A stretch of DNA of 64,000 nt from Ypsolopha sequella. Lineage: Eukaryota; Arthropoda; Insecta; Lepidoptera; Ypsolophidae. The notes beneath the pieces are model-generated. The model was not told the origin of the DNA. It did not search any database and saw only the letters and a program-made list of their open reading frames with translations. Below are positions 23,771-37,200 of this stretch, piece after piece; positions within the stretch are counted from its first letter, which is position 1; each line of letters opens with the position of its first letter. The DNA lies in the NCBI GenBank assembly GCA_934047225.1, contig OW203991.1:2604001-2668000 (forward strand), written 5' to 3'. Position numbers and translations under genes: made by a program.

Positions 23771-25105
23771 CTTAAGGTGTTATCACTGACAGATAGAGTG
23801 TTGCCATTATTCAAAAAATAAAAATAGGCAAAGATATACGTCGATATGTCGATATCGATATTTACTGCAGCATGACGTATAGTAGTAATACGCGATTACG
23901 ACATTTTTCAACAATCGATCAAATTTACAATCGAGATAAACGTCCATCTTGTTGATCGGTTAAATGATCGTGACATTTTTCGATTGTGCCAAGATACAGG
24001 TATGCTCCTTAACCCGAATCAACAAGTTCAACAACGGTCAGCGCGACCGATTACAAAACTATACCTACTTACTAAACTATAATTACGCGATTTTTTATTT
24101 ACATAGTACTTCCTTGAAATTACTTGTAAGTGTCCGTAACGAACGACGACGTAAATATAAACGTAAAATAAAAACGCCTTAGATTAAAAAAAAAATTGTG
24201 TTATATGCGTATGCAGTTTTATTCGTAATGACTTTATGAACAATAAATTTTGAATAGTGAATTTTTAATTAGCCACCGAGAATGACAATACTGAGATTTC
24301 GTTACGGTTTTAAAAGCTTCATTGTTGAATGATTTTTATAAAATTGCAAGTTTTTATTTTCGATAATAACTGTGAAGCAAAGTTATAAAGCCCACGTGGA
24401 AATAATTTTCGAAAAGAGATTGTAAAAGTGTAAAGTTATATTTTTGTTAAATTTTGCGTCACTTGTTTGTATCAGTTTTCAAGTATAAGAAACTCCGTCA
24501 ATTTTATGATATCGATAAGAGCAGCACTGGCTGAAAAGTGGCAACATTTTGCTTTTCGAGTTGTCAAATCAGTTCCCCGAATTAAAAACTCTACTTTTTT
24601 TTAGTTATATGTACATATGCTCTGTGGTACCTTTATACCCGAGAGTCGAGATCATAAAATTAAACGAACCGCAGTTTCTAGTAAAATAAAATACAATGGC
24701 TAGATCTAGACCGGCTTGGGAAACCGGACCCCAATTTAGCGTTAATTTGATGAAGGTTATGATTTCCTTTATTTTAAATAGGAAACTTGTTGAATTTCTT
24801 TTCCCGTGGACTTAAATCAAGTTTGGAGGTTTATTCTGAAAAAGGTATCATTTTACGGAAAAAAAATTGAATCTGGGTAAATTTAAGAATCATATCTGGA
24901 AACACTGCACATGACTTTTTTTTAGTTCTCTCTATTTTCATGTGCGTTGTGGTCGTGTTGCAATTTTTGTGTAAAATAATTAATAAAGGAACGATATTTA
25001 TTTAAATAAACGTAGGACTATCCCAAATATGCTAAATAATAATTTCATCGTCTAGAAAATTGAGTTCCGTTTGTGTATTAATTTAGTGTTTAGATTTGGA
25101 GTAAA

Positions 25106-25288
25106 ATGAGTGAGGAAGTAAAGTTTTACGATATTTTGATTCCGAGGCGGGGCGAGGCATCAATCCTACAGTTCATGTCGAAGCCCTGGCACCCTCGGAA
25201 GACGTATATCTTGGAGAAGTCGTACTCCCCTCAGGAGCTCAAGGATGCAGCAGCAAGATCAGTTTATCTTGATGCGGTTATTGAAGCG
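25106..25288 (+). CDS. GNPAT: GNPAT exon 1
   Basis: ATG at 25106 opens MSEEVKFYDILIPRRGEA, and the exon ends at GCG|GTGAGA in phase 0. It encodes the N-terminal region with KPWHPRKTYILEKSYSPQEL and a run that leads into the second exon (VIEA-ESARTG). No longer in-frame ATG or signal peptide is visible upstream. Exons 1 and 2 are separated by 4.1 kb filled mostly by an antisense LINE. Confidence 0.88.
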
Positions 25289-28200
25289 GTGAGATTTATA
25301 AAGCACTTATTAAATCATGTGTAACAGCATTTGCTTCAAGGGTGTAATAGGTGTAAACTTTGGAATAATCTCAAAAATTATTTAATGACATAAATTCTTA
25401 CAGTTCTGCTTGGAATCACACAATTTGAGTGATTTACCAATTGTACCTAAATACCAAATATCTTCTGTAGTTTTAAAGAGTACTATAGTCTTTGGGTAAC
25501 ATTCAAAAACCAAACCCCGATCAGCAAGCAATTCTTATCGGATGTGCAATATGTTTCGGATCCGGTCTTAATGGAATAATCTTCAGACTAACTTTGGTGA
25601 GATTCGGAACGGACATAGATTAACATGTTGAAAGAAAAATTTGGCGGGAAGACGTAAGTGTTTATATGTTGGATGAGTTTTTATCTACAGATTTTGTAAT
25701 TGTAGAGAAAAGTTATCAATAAACAAGTTTCAGACTCGTAGCAAATAACAAGAAACAAATTCAAATGGAGCGACATAGAAATATTGTTCTAGACGAGAAA
25801 ATAGGATTAGTTCTCATCTGTGATTGAGATGTGTTCAAACATTTAACACTCTTCAGTTCATGTTATTGAATGTAATTTTTAATGTTCATGTAAATCATAT
25901 CATATCAAGAATCATGGTTCTGACAGGAGCAATATATTCCTGGCGATTTTCACAAAGCAAAATATTCAAAAAAAAATTCAAAAATTCAAAAAGTTTATTT
26001 TGCAAAGTAGGTATATATAATACACGTTTCACAAGTCAAATTTTAATCTTATAAAAATATATGTAATAAAATAATAAATGTACATGAACTACTTAGATTA
26101 AATGTTTATTTAATTTATGTAGCAATATATATACAATTAAAATTATAGGTAAAATATTATTATACAAGGTGAAATCCAATCAACCGCCCGAACCCATACC
26201 GGAGACCCGGCCAGGGACCAGGAACAAGGTTCAATGATCACCAACCGAGCCCCCAGCACGAATCCAGGCGGCCGACCAAATCCCATCCTATATACTACAT
26301 AGTAATAGGTTACATATATAAATACATGCCTACCTCCGCCCATTCGATTAGTCTTGCTAAGAAGAACGGGCAAGAAACTTGGCAAGATCATGTCTTTTTT
26401 TTAACATAAACTTAAACTATACATTGAATTACTTATATCTACTTTAACCAAGGGATAAGAAAATACAAGACAGCAGGAATTCAGGTTAATGAAAAAAGAA
26501 AAACATATATATCTTTGCCTACCTGTCTCATACAGTCTATTTCCTTTTACAGTCTGTAATTAATTAATGTTAACTCTTAAGAGGAATCAAAAGTTAGGAA
26601 ATTATATTAATTAATTAAATTATTACCTACTATCATCAAAATCAGTATCACTATAACACCATGCTTCACCATCATCCAAATATTCATTTATTTTATAATA
26701 TGCCTTTTTCAGTAGGCCCTGCTTAATATACTGTTTAAACTTATTCTCTGACAAAGTAAGGACCTCTTTTGGAAGTTTATTGTAAAATCTTATACCATGT
26801 CCTACGAAAGAGGTACTCACTTTGGCGAGTCTGATTTTTGGAAAAGCCAGTTTATACTTATTTCTGGTTTCCTTACAATGTTGCTCACCAAGCCTCGGGA
26901 GAGACTCAACATTTTTTCTAACATATCTAAGGACCTGGTAAATATATTCACAAGGAACAGTTAGTATATTGATTTCTTTGAACTTTTCTCTTAATGAATC
27001 CCGGTGCTTCATATTATAAATAGCCCGAATTGCTCTCTTCTGCAAAACAAAGACTGCGTCTGTATCCGCGGCTCTACCCCATAACAGCATGCCGTATGAC
27101 ATAATGCTGTGAAAGTAACTAAAATAGACTAGTCTAGCAGTATCTACATCAGTAATTTGCCTTATGCGTCTAACAGCGTATGCGGCCGAACTAAGTCTAC
27201 CACATAGGTTTTCTATGTGGGGACCCCACTGAAGACGAGAGTCTACCGTAATGCCCAAAAACTTAGTTTCGTTAACTAACTCCAGCTTGGACCCCTGCAA
27301 AAGCAAATTACAATCCACTTGAATAACATTTGGTAACGTGAATTTTATACATTTTGTCTTTTTTGCGTTTAAAACTAAATTATTTACAGTAAACCAATCA
27401 AGCACCAGCGATAAAGTTGTATTCGCGTCGTCAAGGATATCTTTACGTCTATTAACTTTAAAAATAAGTGACGTGTCGTCTGCGAATAGTACTATCTTAG
27501 TTAAGTCTTTAATTAAATATGGAAGGTCATTTATGTAAATTAAAAACAGCAAGGGCCCCAATATGGAACCCTGCGGGACACCCATTTTAACTAATGCTCC
27601 ACATGATTTTACCCCATTAATGTCTACCTTTTGAATACGATCACTAAGATACGACTTCATTAACGCCAAAGATTTGCCCCTCACTCCGTAGTGATCTAAT
27701 TTACATAAGAGTGTTTCATGATTAACGCAGTCGAAGGCTTTCGAGAGGTCACAAAATACACCAAATGCATCCTGCTTTTCTTCCCAAGCATCAAAAATGT
27801 GCTTAACTAAAGCAACTCCTGCATCTGTGGTTGACCTCCCTCTAGTGAATCCGTATTGTTCACAGTGAAGCAACTTATTTAAATTAAAATGAAATAACAA
27901 TTGATTAAAAACTATTTTTTCAAAAACCTTACTCAAAACCGGTAAAACTGACACAGGTCTATAGTTTGATGGGTCACCGTTGTCGCCTGATTTAAAAAGA
28001 GGGATCAATTTACTAAACTTCATTAAGTCAGGAAAGATACCATCATCTACACATTTATTAAAAATTAATGCCAAATAAGGAGCTATTAAATCAATAACAG
28101 AACTTATAACTTTCACAGATAGGCCCCATAAGTCCTCGGTTTTTTTCAAGTTAAGCGATTTAAATGCTTTAATTACAGTTAATGAATTAATATGTTTAAA

Positions 28201-31200
28201 AGCAAATACAGAAAGACACTGCGGTACGTTATCTATTAAAAGATCCTGCGCAAGCCCAGGGCTTGAATTTAAATCTTTAGTTGTTAAGGACGGAATTTCA
28301 GTAAAGAATTGTTCAAAGGCATTCGCAACCTCTTTATCTCCCGTAACGACTTCATTGTTAATACTTAACTTAAGCTCGTTATCACGTTTCTTACTTTTGC
28401 CAGTTTCAGTATTTATGATGTTCCATACTGTTTTTACTTTGTTATCGGACCTTTTAAGTTTTTTATTTAAGTAGATACTTTTTGCTTTTAAACACACCAA
28501 TTTAAAGATGCGTGAGTAATTTTTCATGAATTCAGTAAATTTAACATTATTATTGTAGGACTTTATGTCGTATAATTCGTATAAATGATTTCTGCTTTTG
28601 TAAATACCTGGAGTCGCCCAGTCACTGAAGGTGATTTTACTTTTGTTAGAAAGTTTTTGCATCTTAAACGTATTTTCAAACTCTTTGGAGACTATGTTGA
28701 AAAGGTCTGTAAAGAGAGCGTTTGGATCGTCTTGGAGAAGATTAAAATGTGCTAATTTAACTTCTAGGCTTGCTTTGAAACAATCTACTTTGTGAGTTGT
28801 AATAGGCCTGCAAAAAGCTTTTTTGGGCAATTGATTTACGCTTTGTTTAATGGTTATAGTTTGGCCACTGTGATCGGACTGCAAGCTATTTTGGTTATCG
28901 CTCCCCCTTATGGGCACTCCAACCGTTGTGTTAGTAGAAAAAGTAGCATGGGTTTGATTGTTCCAACACAATCTCATTTGAGGTTTTGGAACCAGCATTG
29001 AACTACTTTTATTGGACATATACCTAATAATATCTGATTCTTCTACTTCATTGGACAACAGAAGGCGTTTTGAAATGCAACCTTTGTTTTGAGTTATACG
29101 CTCAAAACCATTTGGTTTTCTTTCCACCGCTCCAGTACTTCACAAAAATTTTAATTTATTTCACAGTTCTCATAGATTATATGTATACCTACTGCTATTT
29201 GTTTAAAAAATAGTACATTACGATACGAGAGCGATGAAACGTTTTCTGATGAGAAAAAGTTTCTCGCACGAGTTTCGTATAATTTTTTATAGCACAAGTG
29301 CGGAAAATGCCGACTTTATGCCGACGGTCATTTTACGCACAGTGTGCTATAAAATATATTATATATTATGTCAGTTTTAGATTGAGTCCTGGAGGTAAAT
29401 AAAAGGTTTTATTTTTATTTTAAGGAAAGCGCTAGAACAGGGGTGAACCAAGAAAAGCTGAAAAAGGAAGTTCAGAAATACTTGGATGAGATGGGACTGG
29501 AGAAGAAACAATGCGTGATCAGATGGATGGGCATATTCTTCCTGAAAGTTTCCTTCATGATGAAAATTGGTATTTTTGTAAACGAACGAGCAGTGCTGAA
29601 GGTATTTAACCACTCGATGATAATAGTTATGGTGGTTCATTACTGTTGCGTTCCCAAACATACAACTTGTGATTATTTTTCTTAATCTTTTTTTCTTTAA
29701 GTATACAATCAATGCAATTAACGGCATTTTCTGACAATAGTTTAATGTAAATTATTCTGTTTTAGCTAAATTGTGTTATTTTATGCATGACCTTGTAAAT
29801 GAACTCCATATTTCAAAAGGAATATGTAATTAGTAATTGAAAAACGGGTATCTACATGAACCTGGTTCAGCGGCTCTACCGCGTAATTCTCATTTGTATC
29901 AACTTCAAGCAAATGCATGCGAAATTCAACGTGTGCAAAAGAGATGGCATGTTAGGCAGGCGTCGTCGCACGCACGTCAAATTTCAATCTCAAGTTGATG
30001 TTGATGAAAATGAGAATTACGCGGTAGACCCACTGTTCTGGGTAAGAGGGACAAAACTATATAAATAAGCAGGATTAACCAAAGCTAGGACATAATATAT
30101 TCCCTTACCAGGGATTTGTTGTGTAAGATTTAAGCGTATAAAAACTTATTTCGGAAATATATTTCGGCCCACTTTGGGGCCGGCATCAGTCGAATTATAC
30201 ATAGTAAATGACATAAAATATATACAACCTTATGACTAATGAGTTTAAATGAATGACATTTGAGTATGAATAAAAAAAATATATACAACCTTATGACATA
30301 ATTATGAATAAGCTTAACCTACTTTAACAGAAAAAAAAAATGTAGAGGCCACCCTGCGGGTACTTGCGGGTACTTCGTGTGCTTTGTTTTATGACGTGAC
30401 ATTGGCGGAATTAAATGTGTTAGTCACACACATTATCAGAAGCCAAAAACAAGAAAATAATAAAATAAATGCTCTATGTAGCAACATACATATATATATA
30501 TATATTTCAAGTAAGATTTAAGCATAATACACAATATTATTCATGTCATGTCATAGTTTCTTGGTCCATTCAATTCAAAATTCAAAAAGTTTATTTTGCA
30601 AAGTAGGTATATACAAGGTGACTTTTTGACCATCGTCCAAATTCATACTGGTGGCTTGGTAAGTGATCAGTATCATGCATCAGTAACAATTTTGGTGAAA
30701 TTCGTAAAAATAAATTTTGACTCCCCATAGTGATTCACTCGGGACTGGAACTGAATTTATATGGGAAGCCGAAATTTCATTATACGAATTTCACAAAAAT
30801 TGTTACTGATCCAAGATACTGATCACTTATCAAGCCTCCAGTATGAATTTGGACGATGATCAAAAAGTCACCTTGTATAATACACGTTTCACAAGTCAAA
30901 TTTTAATCTTATCAAAATATATGTAATAAAATAATAAATGTACATGAACTACTTAGATTAAATGTTTATTTAATTTATGTAGCAATATATATACGATTAA
31001 AATTATAGGTAAAATATTATTATACAAGGTGAAATCCAATCAACCGCCCGAACCCATACCGGACACCCGGCCAGGGCCCATTACCAGTTTGTCATGAATT
31101 GTTGTAATTAAACATTCAAGTTTCAATAAACAAATATTATTATTTCAGCTCAAAAGCACGATGGGCAACAGTCCAGTGCTGTTTCTCCCAACACACCGGA

Positions 31201-34200
31201 GCTACGCCGACTTCTGTGTCATGACGTACTTATGCTACCATTACGACATCGACTTCCCGGCCGTCGCTGCTGGGATGGGTAAGTGGTTATCCATTCTTCA
31301 GCTGCAAATCTTATTATAATATTTATTGTAAAACCAAAAAAAGACCATAATGAAGAGTGAATGAAAATGAAAATGAAAAATATTAATTTCACATAAAAAA
31401 CAGTAAAAATTTTGGAAGCTGTATCTGGTGGCTCCCAGACTAGACCATGGTGAGTCTGTACCATGAATGCTGGTAAACAGATTACAATATTAATAATATA
31501 GAATGTTCGTACTTGCTAACAAAGTGAAAGCCACTTGCTAACAAAGTGAAACTAAGATTAAGGCGATATGCGAAAAAAATACGGGTGTTTCTTTTCTGTG
31601 TATTTCATGAAATACACGAAAAATTATAATCAGTTTCTGGTATATGCATTTTGACTATACAAGGTGACTTTTTGATCATCGTCCAAATTCATACTGGTGG
31701 CTTGGTAAGTGATCAATATCATGAATAAATGACAATTTTTGTGAAATTCGTAAAATGAAATTTCGGCTTCCCATAGAAATTCAGTTCCAGTCCCGAGTGA
31801 ATCACTATGGGGAGTCGAAATTTAATTTTACGAATTTCACCAAAATTGTTATTTATTCATGATATTGATCACTTACCAAGCCACCAGTATGAATTTGGAC
31901 GATGATCAAAAAGTCACCTTGTATAATCTAGGGTTTTGAAATTGGAAAACATGTTTGGATGAATTTTCCTCGATAGAAATAATTGTTGAAATGAGGTCTT
32001 AAAAAACACTTTTTCTCCTCGTTTGACGAAGAGGAACCATATACAGAACTCAAACATATTTTATTACGTGTGTTTTAACAATATCTAGAGATTTGAAATT
32101 TGAAATTTTGCTAGCTATTTTATTTTTTTTATAAAAATTATAAAACTAACATTTTTCGCTTTCGCCCTGAATCCGCCCCTCTCGCACTGAGCGTGTTTTC
32201 GCTTGGAGTGACAGTGACAAAAACAAAATTCGCATAGCCTCTTAAAATAAAAGATCATTTCAAAGGTGGACTTTGAAAGGTGACTTTAATCATCCTGCAT
32301 TTTTACATTGTGACAAAATTGTAAATGTAAGATTTGCGTAAATAAAAACCTGCCGACATACTGCCTTCTTGACGAAGCTTCGAGCTTTATCTTCCACTTA
32401 CCACTTATATTTTTTTCGTTACCTTCTTTAATGAGGGGATTCGGATCGATTAGGGCTCTTATTGCTCAGCGCAGAACATCCACAATGGCTCAATAAGTCA
32501 TAAAAAAAAACTGAAGCTATGACTTTTGCTTCTGTGCGTTTCAAAACATGTGAAATCTACAACTTCTGATTTCCTTATTGCACTTTAAATAGTAGCACTT
32601 CATATTTTAGATTTATTAACACTTCAAGCTGACTAAAGGATCATACGATATGCTAAAATACTGTTTACACTTCAAACACCATAACACTGTTTGTGTCACC
32701 TAATGGCTCGTTTGCAGATGTCATTTATCCACAGTACTGTTTGTTCATCAATTACCACTGTGCATCATATTTGCTCTAACATACATCGGTATATTAAATC
32801 TCTAACATCGTAATATTTCATGGATATGGCAGTTACATACATACTCACAAAATACGAAAGCGGAACCCATTCATTTGTTTATCCTGACTTTGTTACAGAC
32901 AGCCCCAAACTGAGTTTGTCACAGCCACTAACTCTGGATCTAAATCAAGCTATTTAAACTCGAACGGTGTTACTACAAAACGGTGTTTAACTTTAGACAG
33001 TGTTTAAATCTGTCGTTGTCACCTTTTCTTTCATATTGTAAAAGAGTGACAGCAACAGATTTAAACACTGTCTAAAGTTAAATACCGTTTTGTAGTAACA
33101 CAGGGAGAGTTTAAAATAAGAAATGTTTAGCCCCCGACGAGTGGGGTTTCATTTTGGCGTTGCTTAAGAAATCTAAATATATTACAATTTTAAGTTTACA
33201 TCCAGCTACGCCTTCAAACGTTTTTAAGGGTCGATTCTCCGAATTTGTAATAAAATATTAAGAAATAATTATAACGGCCAAAATTCAACTTTTAGCTAAG
33301 AAAACTTTTAACAATAGTTTGCTATATACATAAACATATTTTGAATGATATTGCAATCCATAGTTGTGATGCCAGCCGTAAATTCTTAAAATAATCTAAT
33401 ATCACGCTTATGGAAAATCCAATTATTTTGAAGCTACCATCATGTCATTAAAAATATCTTTATGCATATAGCAAACTAATGTTAAAAGTTGTCTTAGCTA
33501 AAAGTTGTATTTTGGCCTTTATTATTTTATTATTTTCTTAATATTTTGTTACAAATCCGGAGAATGGCACGTGTAGCGGAACAGGCTCCGTCTGTATCAG
33601 TGTTGTTTTGCCTTATTCTTGTCTTCAAAAACACTTTCTTGATTTACAGAATGATCCATAATAATTAAAAACTTCTGTTTGTTTTGAGTTATTAGACAAA
33701 ATCTCTTCAGTATAATATAATATACATTATATTTATTTATTTATTTAGGTACGTATCATGTTATCATATTATTTAGGTATGTATTTATTAAGTGGTGTAT
33801 ATATTGTATCATTTAATGTTGTTATAGTGCGCGCCAATCTTTTAGTCGCCTCTGATTGAGTTACGAGTGCAAGCTTGCGCAGGTACAGTCAAGGAAACAA
33901 TAATATGAACGGTTGACTATTAAATGTTTACTATAAGTGGGAAGGTGTACTTGTTGTACCTACCTATTTAATATATATTAGTATTTTAGTGCAATCTTAA
34001 CTGTTTAATTAAAACAAATTAATATAAACACCATTTTCCTACATTGTTGCCTTAAAACGCTATAACGACCGCGAGGCATAACAACAACAATCAACTTTAA
34101 CAAACTAAATCAACAAAACAACAAATAAAGGCAACACAAACAGATTCAACGATTAACTTAACGAATCATAGAATTTTTTCCACGAACGTACTTTTCATGC

Positions 34201-37200
34201 AACGCGCGCGTGTGTAGTGTACGGACGTAGCACTAACACTAACGCATAGTGTTGACACCTGCCGAATGGCGAGCGGGGGGTGTGGTGCGGCATGCAGGCG
34301 GGTGTGCTCCGCGCCCTCGCTCCTGTAACGTCCCCCTGACACCGTTAAACGTCTAATGCGTCGATTCTTGGGGCTAGCTTCAGAGGCGACTAAAAGATTG
34401 GCGCGCACTGTATCTCCCATTAATTACTGTTTATGTTTATTAGCATGTAGTATAATATAATTTACTAAGTATTTGAGTGCTATATATATTTAAATCGGTA
34501 CTCTATAATATTTTGACATCGTGGCACTACCCTCAACAACTTCCCCATTACCAAAGGTAAGCTGAATCGCCACTCTGACTGCAATATAGAAAAAGAGAAT
34601 ATTTTTCCGAAAATGAGTTACGTACAAAATGATGCTTAATATTATTTATATATAATGAAAATGTTTTTTTTTTCATCGGGTGTCGGTGGCGTGTTATCTA
34701 TGACTTTTAAAATTATATTAGGAAAAATTTATTGTGCATACGTGCACAAATTTTAAGAAAAAAAAAACATACCCAGTCAGAGGGACTACCTCAGAACATT
34801 TAAATAGTTAGAAAGGCCTTGGAGCTGTATGCGTACCAGAACCTTTGTCGCCTCACACCCACAGGCACACACCTTGTCGTAATTGAAATACTATCAAAAC
34901 TTTAATGCAAGTGGTTGTTCTTTCTACGCACAACAAATGACTTATATCGAAAACTTATCAAATGAAAAAACTACCATATCTCTGTGTAAAACGGTGTATT
35001 TTTCAAACAAACGATTTCATTTAAGACGTTTTAGTTTTGATACCATGTGACCATTATAAACCTACCGGCTTTAGGTGGTTGATAACTTGACCGGAGCGGT
35101 ATTGCGAACTTAATATTAAACACAGTCTGATTATATGACGTGATGATTTATTGCTAGGGATGGGAACAGATGTATTTTGTTAACGTAAAACTTCGACTAA
35201 CTTTTTTTATAATCAATCGAGAAACCAATTTGCTCTGAGACAATTTGTGTGTTGTTTTTTTTTCTATTTTTATTATCTTGTTTTACACATTTTAGTAAAA
35301 TTGTTTTAACGTGTATTAGGTGTATATAAGGTGATTTCATTGATATAGCCAAATTCATACTTAAAACTTTGTAAGTGATCAGTAATAATGATAAAGAGGT
35401 ATTCCGAGTGTGAACTGTGAAATGCAAGTTACAGTCCACACTCGGTACAACCGCGTTTCACCGACGAATATATTAAGATTTAACGTATTTTAAATTATAT
35501 TATGGTAGCTTCAAAATAATTGGATTTTTCATAAACACTCTTATGGAAAATCCCATTTCAAAGGAGAATGGGCGTTTTGGTCCATACCACCAATACACTT
35601 GTGTTAGGTGACATAAATAGGTGTTATAATAACATTCGAGAAACCGTTAACAGTTACTCCAAAATCGATCGGTTAACTGTACAATCAAGGAGAAAAGTTT
35701 TCATATAAAATGTATGAGAAAATATTTAAAACCGTACAAGTGTGTGTTTATTTACTCTACGGTGTAATTCTAAGCTATGCATAAGTATAAATACTTATTT
35801 TTCAATATCTATCATATATTTGTACAGTCGAGAACAAAAGTTTTCGGGTGAAATGTATGAAAAAACATTTGAAAGTGTAAAAGTGTGTTTTATTTACTCT
35901 ACAACGTAATTCTAAGCTATGCATATGTATGTCTAAAAAGTGTATAAGTGTCTGTTTATTTACTCTATATGGTAATTCTAAGCTATGCATATGATTAAAT
36001 ACTTATTTATCAATATATAAGAGGCATCTGCACAGTCTTGACTGTCTTCCTTGGAAGTGTGGGTTTATTTACTCTTCAGTGTAACTCCAAGCTCTTTTTT
36101 TCTATATATTTTGTAAAAACCTTTGGTATATTATACCAACTCTGATACTGTAACTACTGTAAATATATATTCAAGATATGCATACATAGCTTAGAATTAC
36201 CCTGTTGGATAATTAAACACACATTTATATACTTTTAAATATTTTAGCAAAATCTTTATTCCTCGACTATACAGATTCCCTATATCTTGATAAATAATCA
36301 ATTGGACATGTGCATAGCTTAGAATTACCCTATAGATTAAATAATCACACACTCATACCTTTTAAATATTTTATCCCAAATCTTTTGACCTCGTTTGTAC
36401 ATTTTACCCTATATATTTTGATAAATGTTTTCAGACATACATATACGTAGCTTAGAATTACATTGTAGATTAATTAAAACACGCTTTAACACTTTTTATT
36501 TTTTTTTTCATACATTTCACACGAATACTTTTGTTCTCGACTGTACAAATATCTCATGTATTTTGAAAAATATGTATTTATGCATAGCCAAGAATTACAC
36601 CGTAGAGGAAATAAACGCACACTTATTCACTTTTAAATATTTTCTCATTCATTTTATATAAAAAAAAAATTCCTTGCTTGTACAGTTATCCGGTCGATTT
36701 TGGGGTAACTGACAACGGTTTCTCGAATGTTATAAAAGTTTTATCTTAAATCTTAACTTAAGAATATCGCTCAAGGAATAAAAAACATCTATCGATTGTG
36801 TGACACCACGATACGGCACAACACTAGCGAGCAAGTTTGACAAGTAGGGAGAGCATACATTACTTGTTTACTACATCTTAGCCAAAATTGTGAGCGTACA
36901 TTGCCGGTAATGTATATTTTTGTTGTCACCATGAGTAAATTAGTTATTTATCTAAAATTCTCATATTATACAAAGTTTTTATAATTACAGGTGAAAGGAA
37001 ATATCTCAATTTTTCCGGTTTGCTTTCTTATTCGTGATTCTGCAAGTAATTATTGCACAAGACGGCATTTCTCTTTAGATTAGGCAGAGCTGTTCACAGA
37101 GTCACGGTTCGCGTGCGACTATGGGCAGCGATCGCGTGTTTCGGTTTAAGTATTGATGTTTAACAGTAGATAGTTGTGGCGCGCGTGACACGCCCACTTA

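Larger units (their letters stand above)
18338..25105. other. Intergenic region between helicase and GNPAT
   Basis: It holds the 129 bp tandem repeats, a TTAA-1 MITE, two fold-back MITEs and AT-rich sequence. A repeat carrying GTTGGGGAA and TCTGGCAACCCTGG spans about 21800-23340, and a related piece at 24710-24910 ends TCTGGAAACACTGC. No host coding exon was seen. The GNPAT promoter should lie at its right end, but no TATA box or initiator stands out. Confidence 0.5.

Noticed and set aside
34166..34420. 84-codon minus frame as a gene
   Set aside because: It lies wholly over a TA-flanked MITE and has no protein motif.
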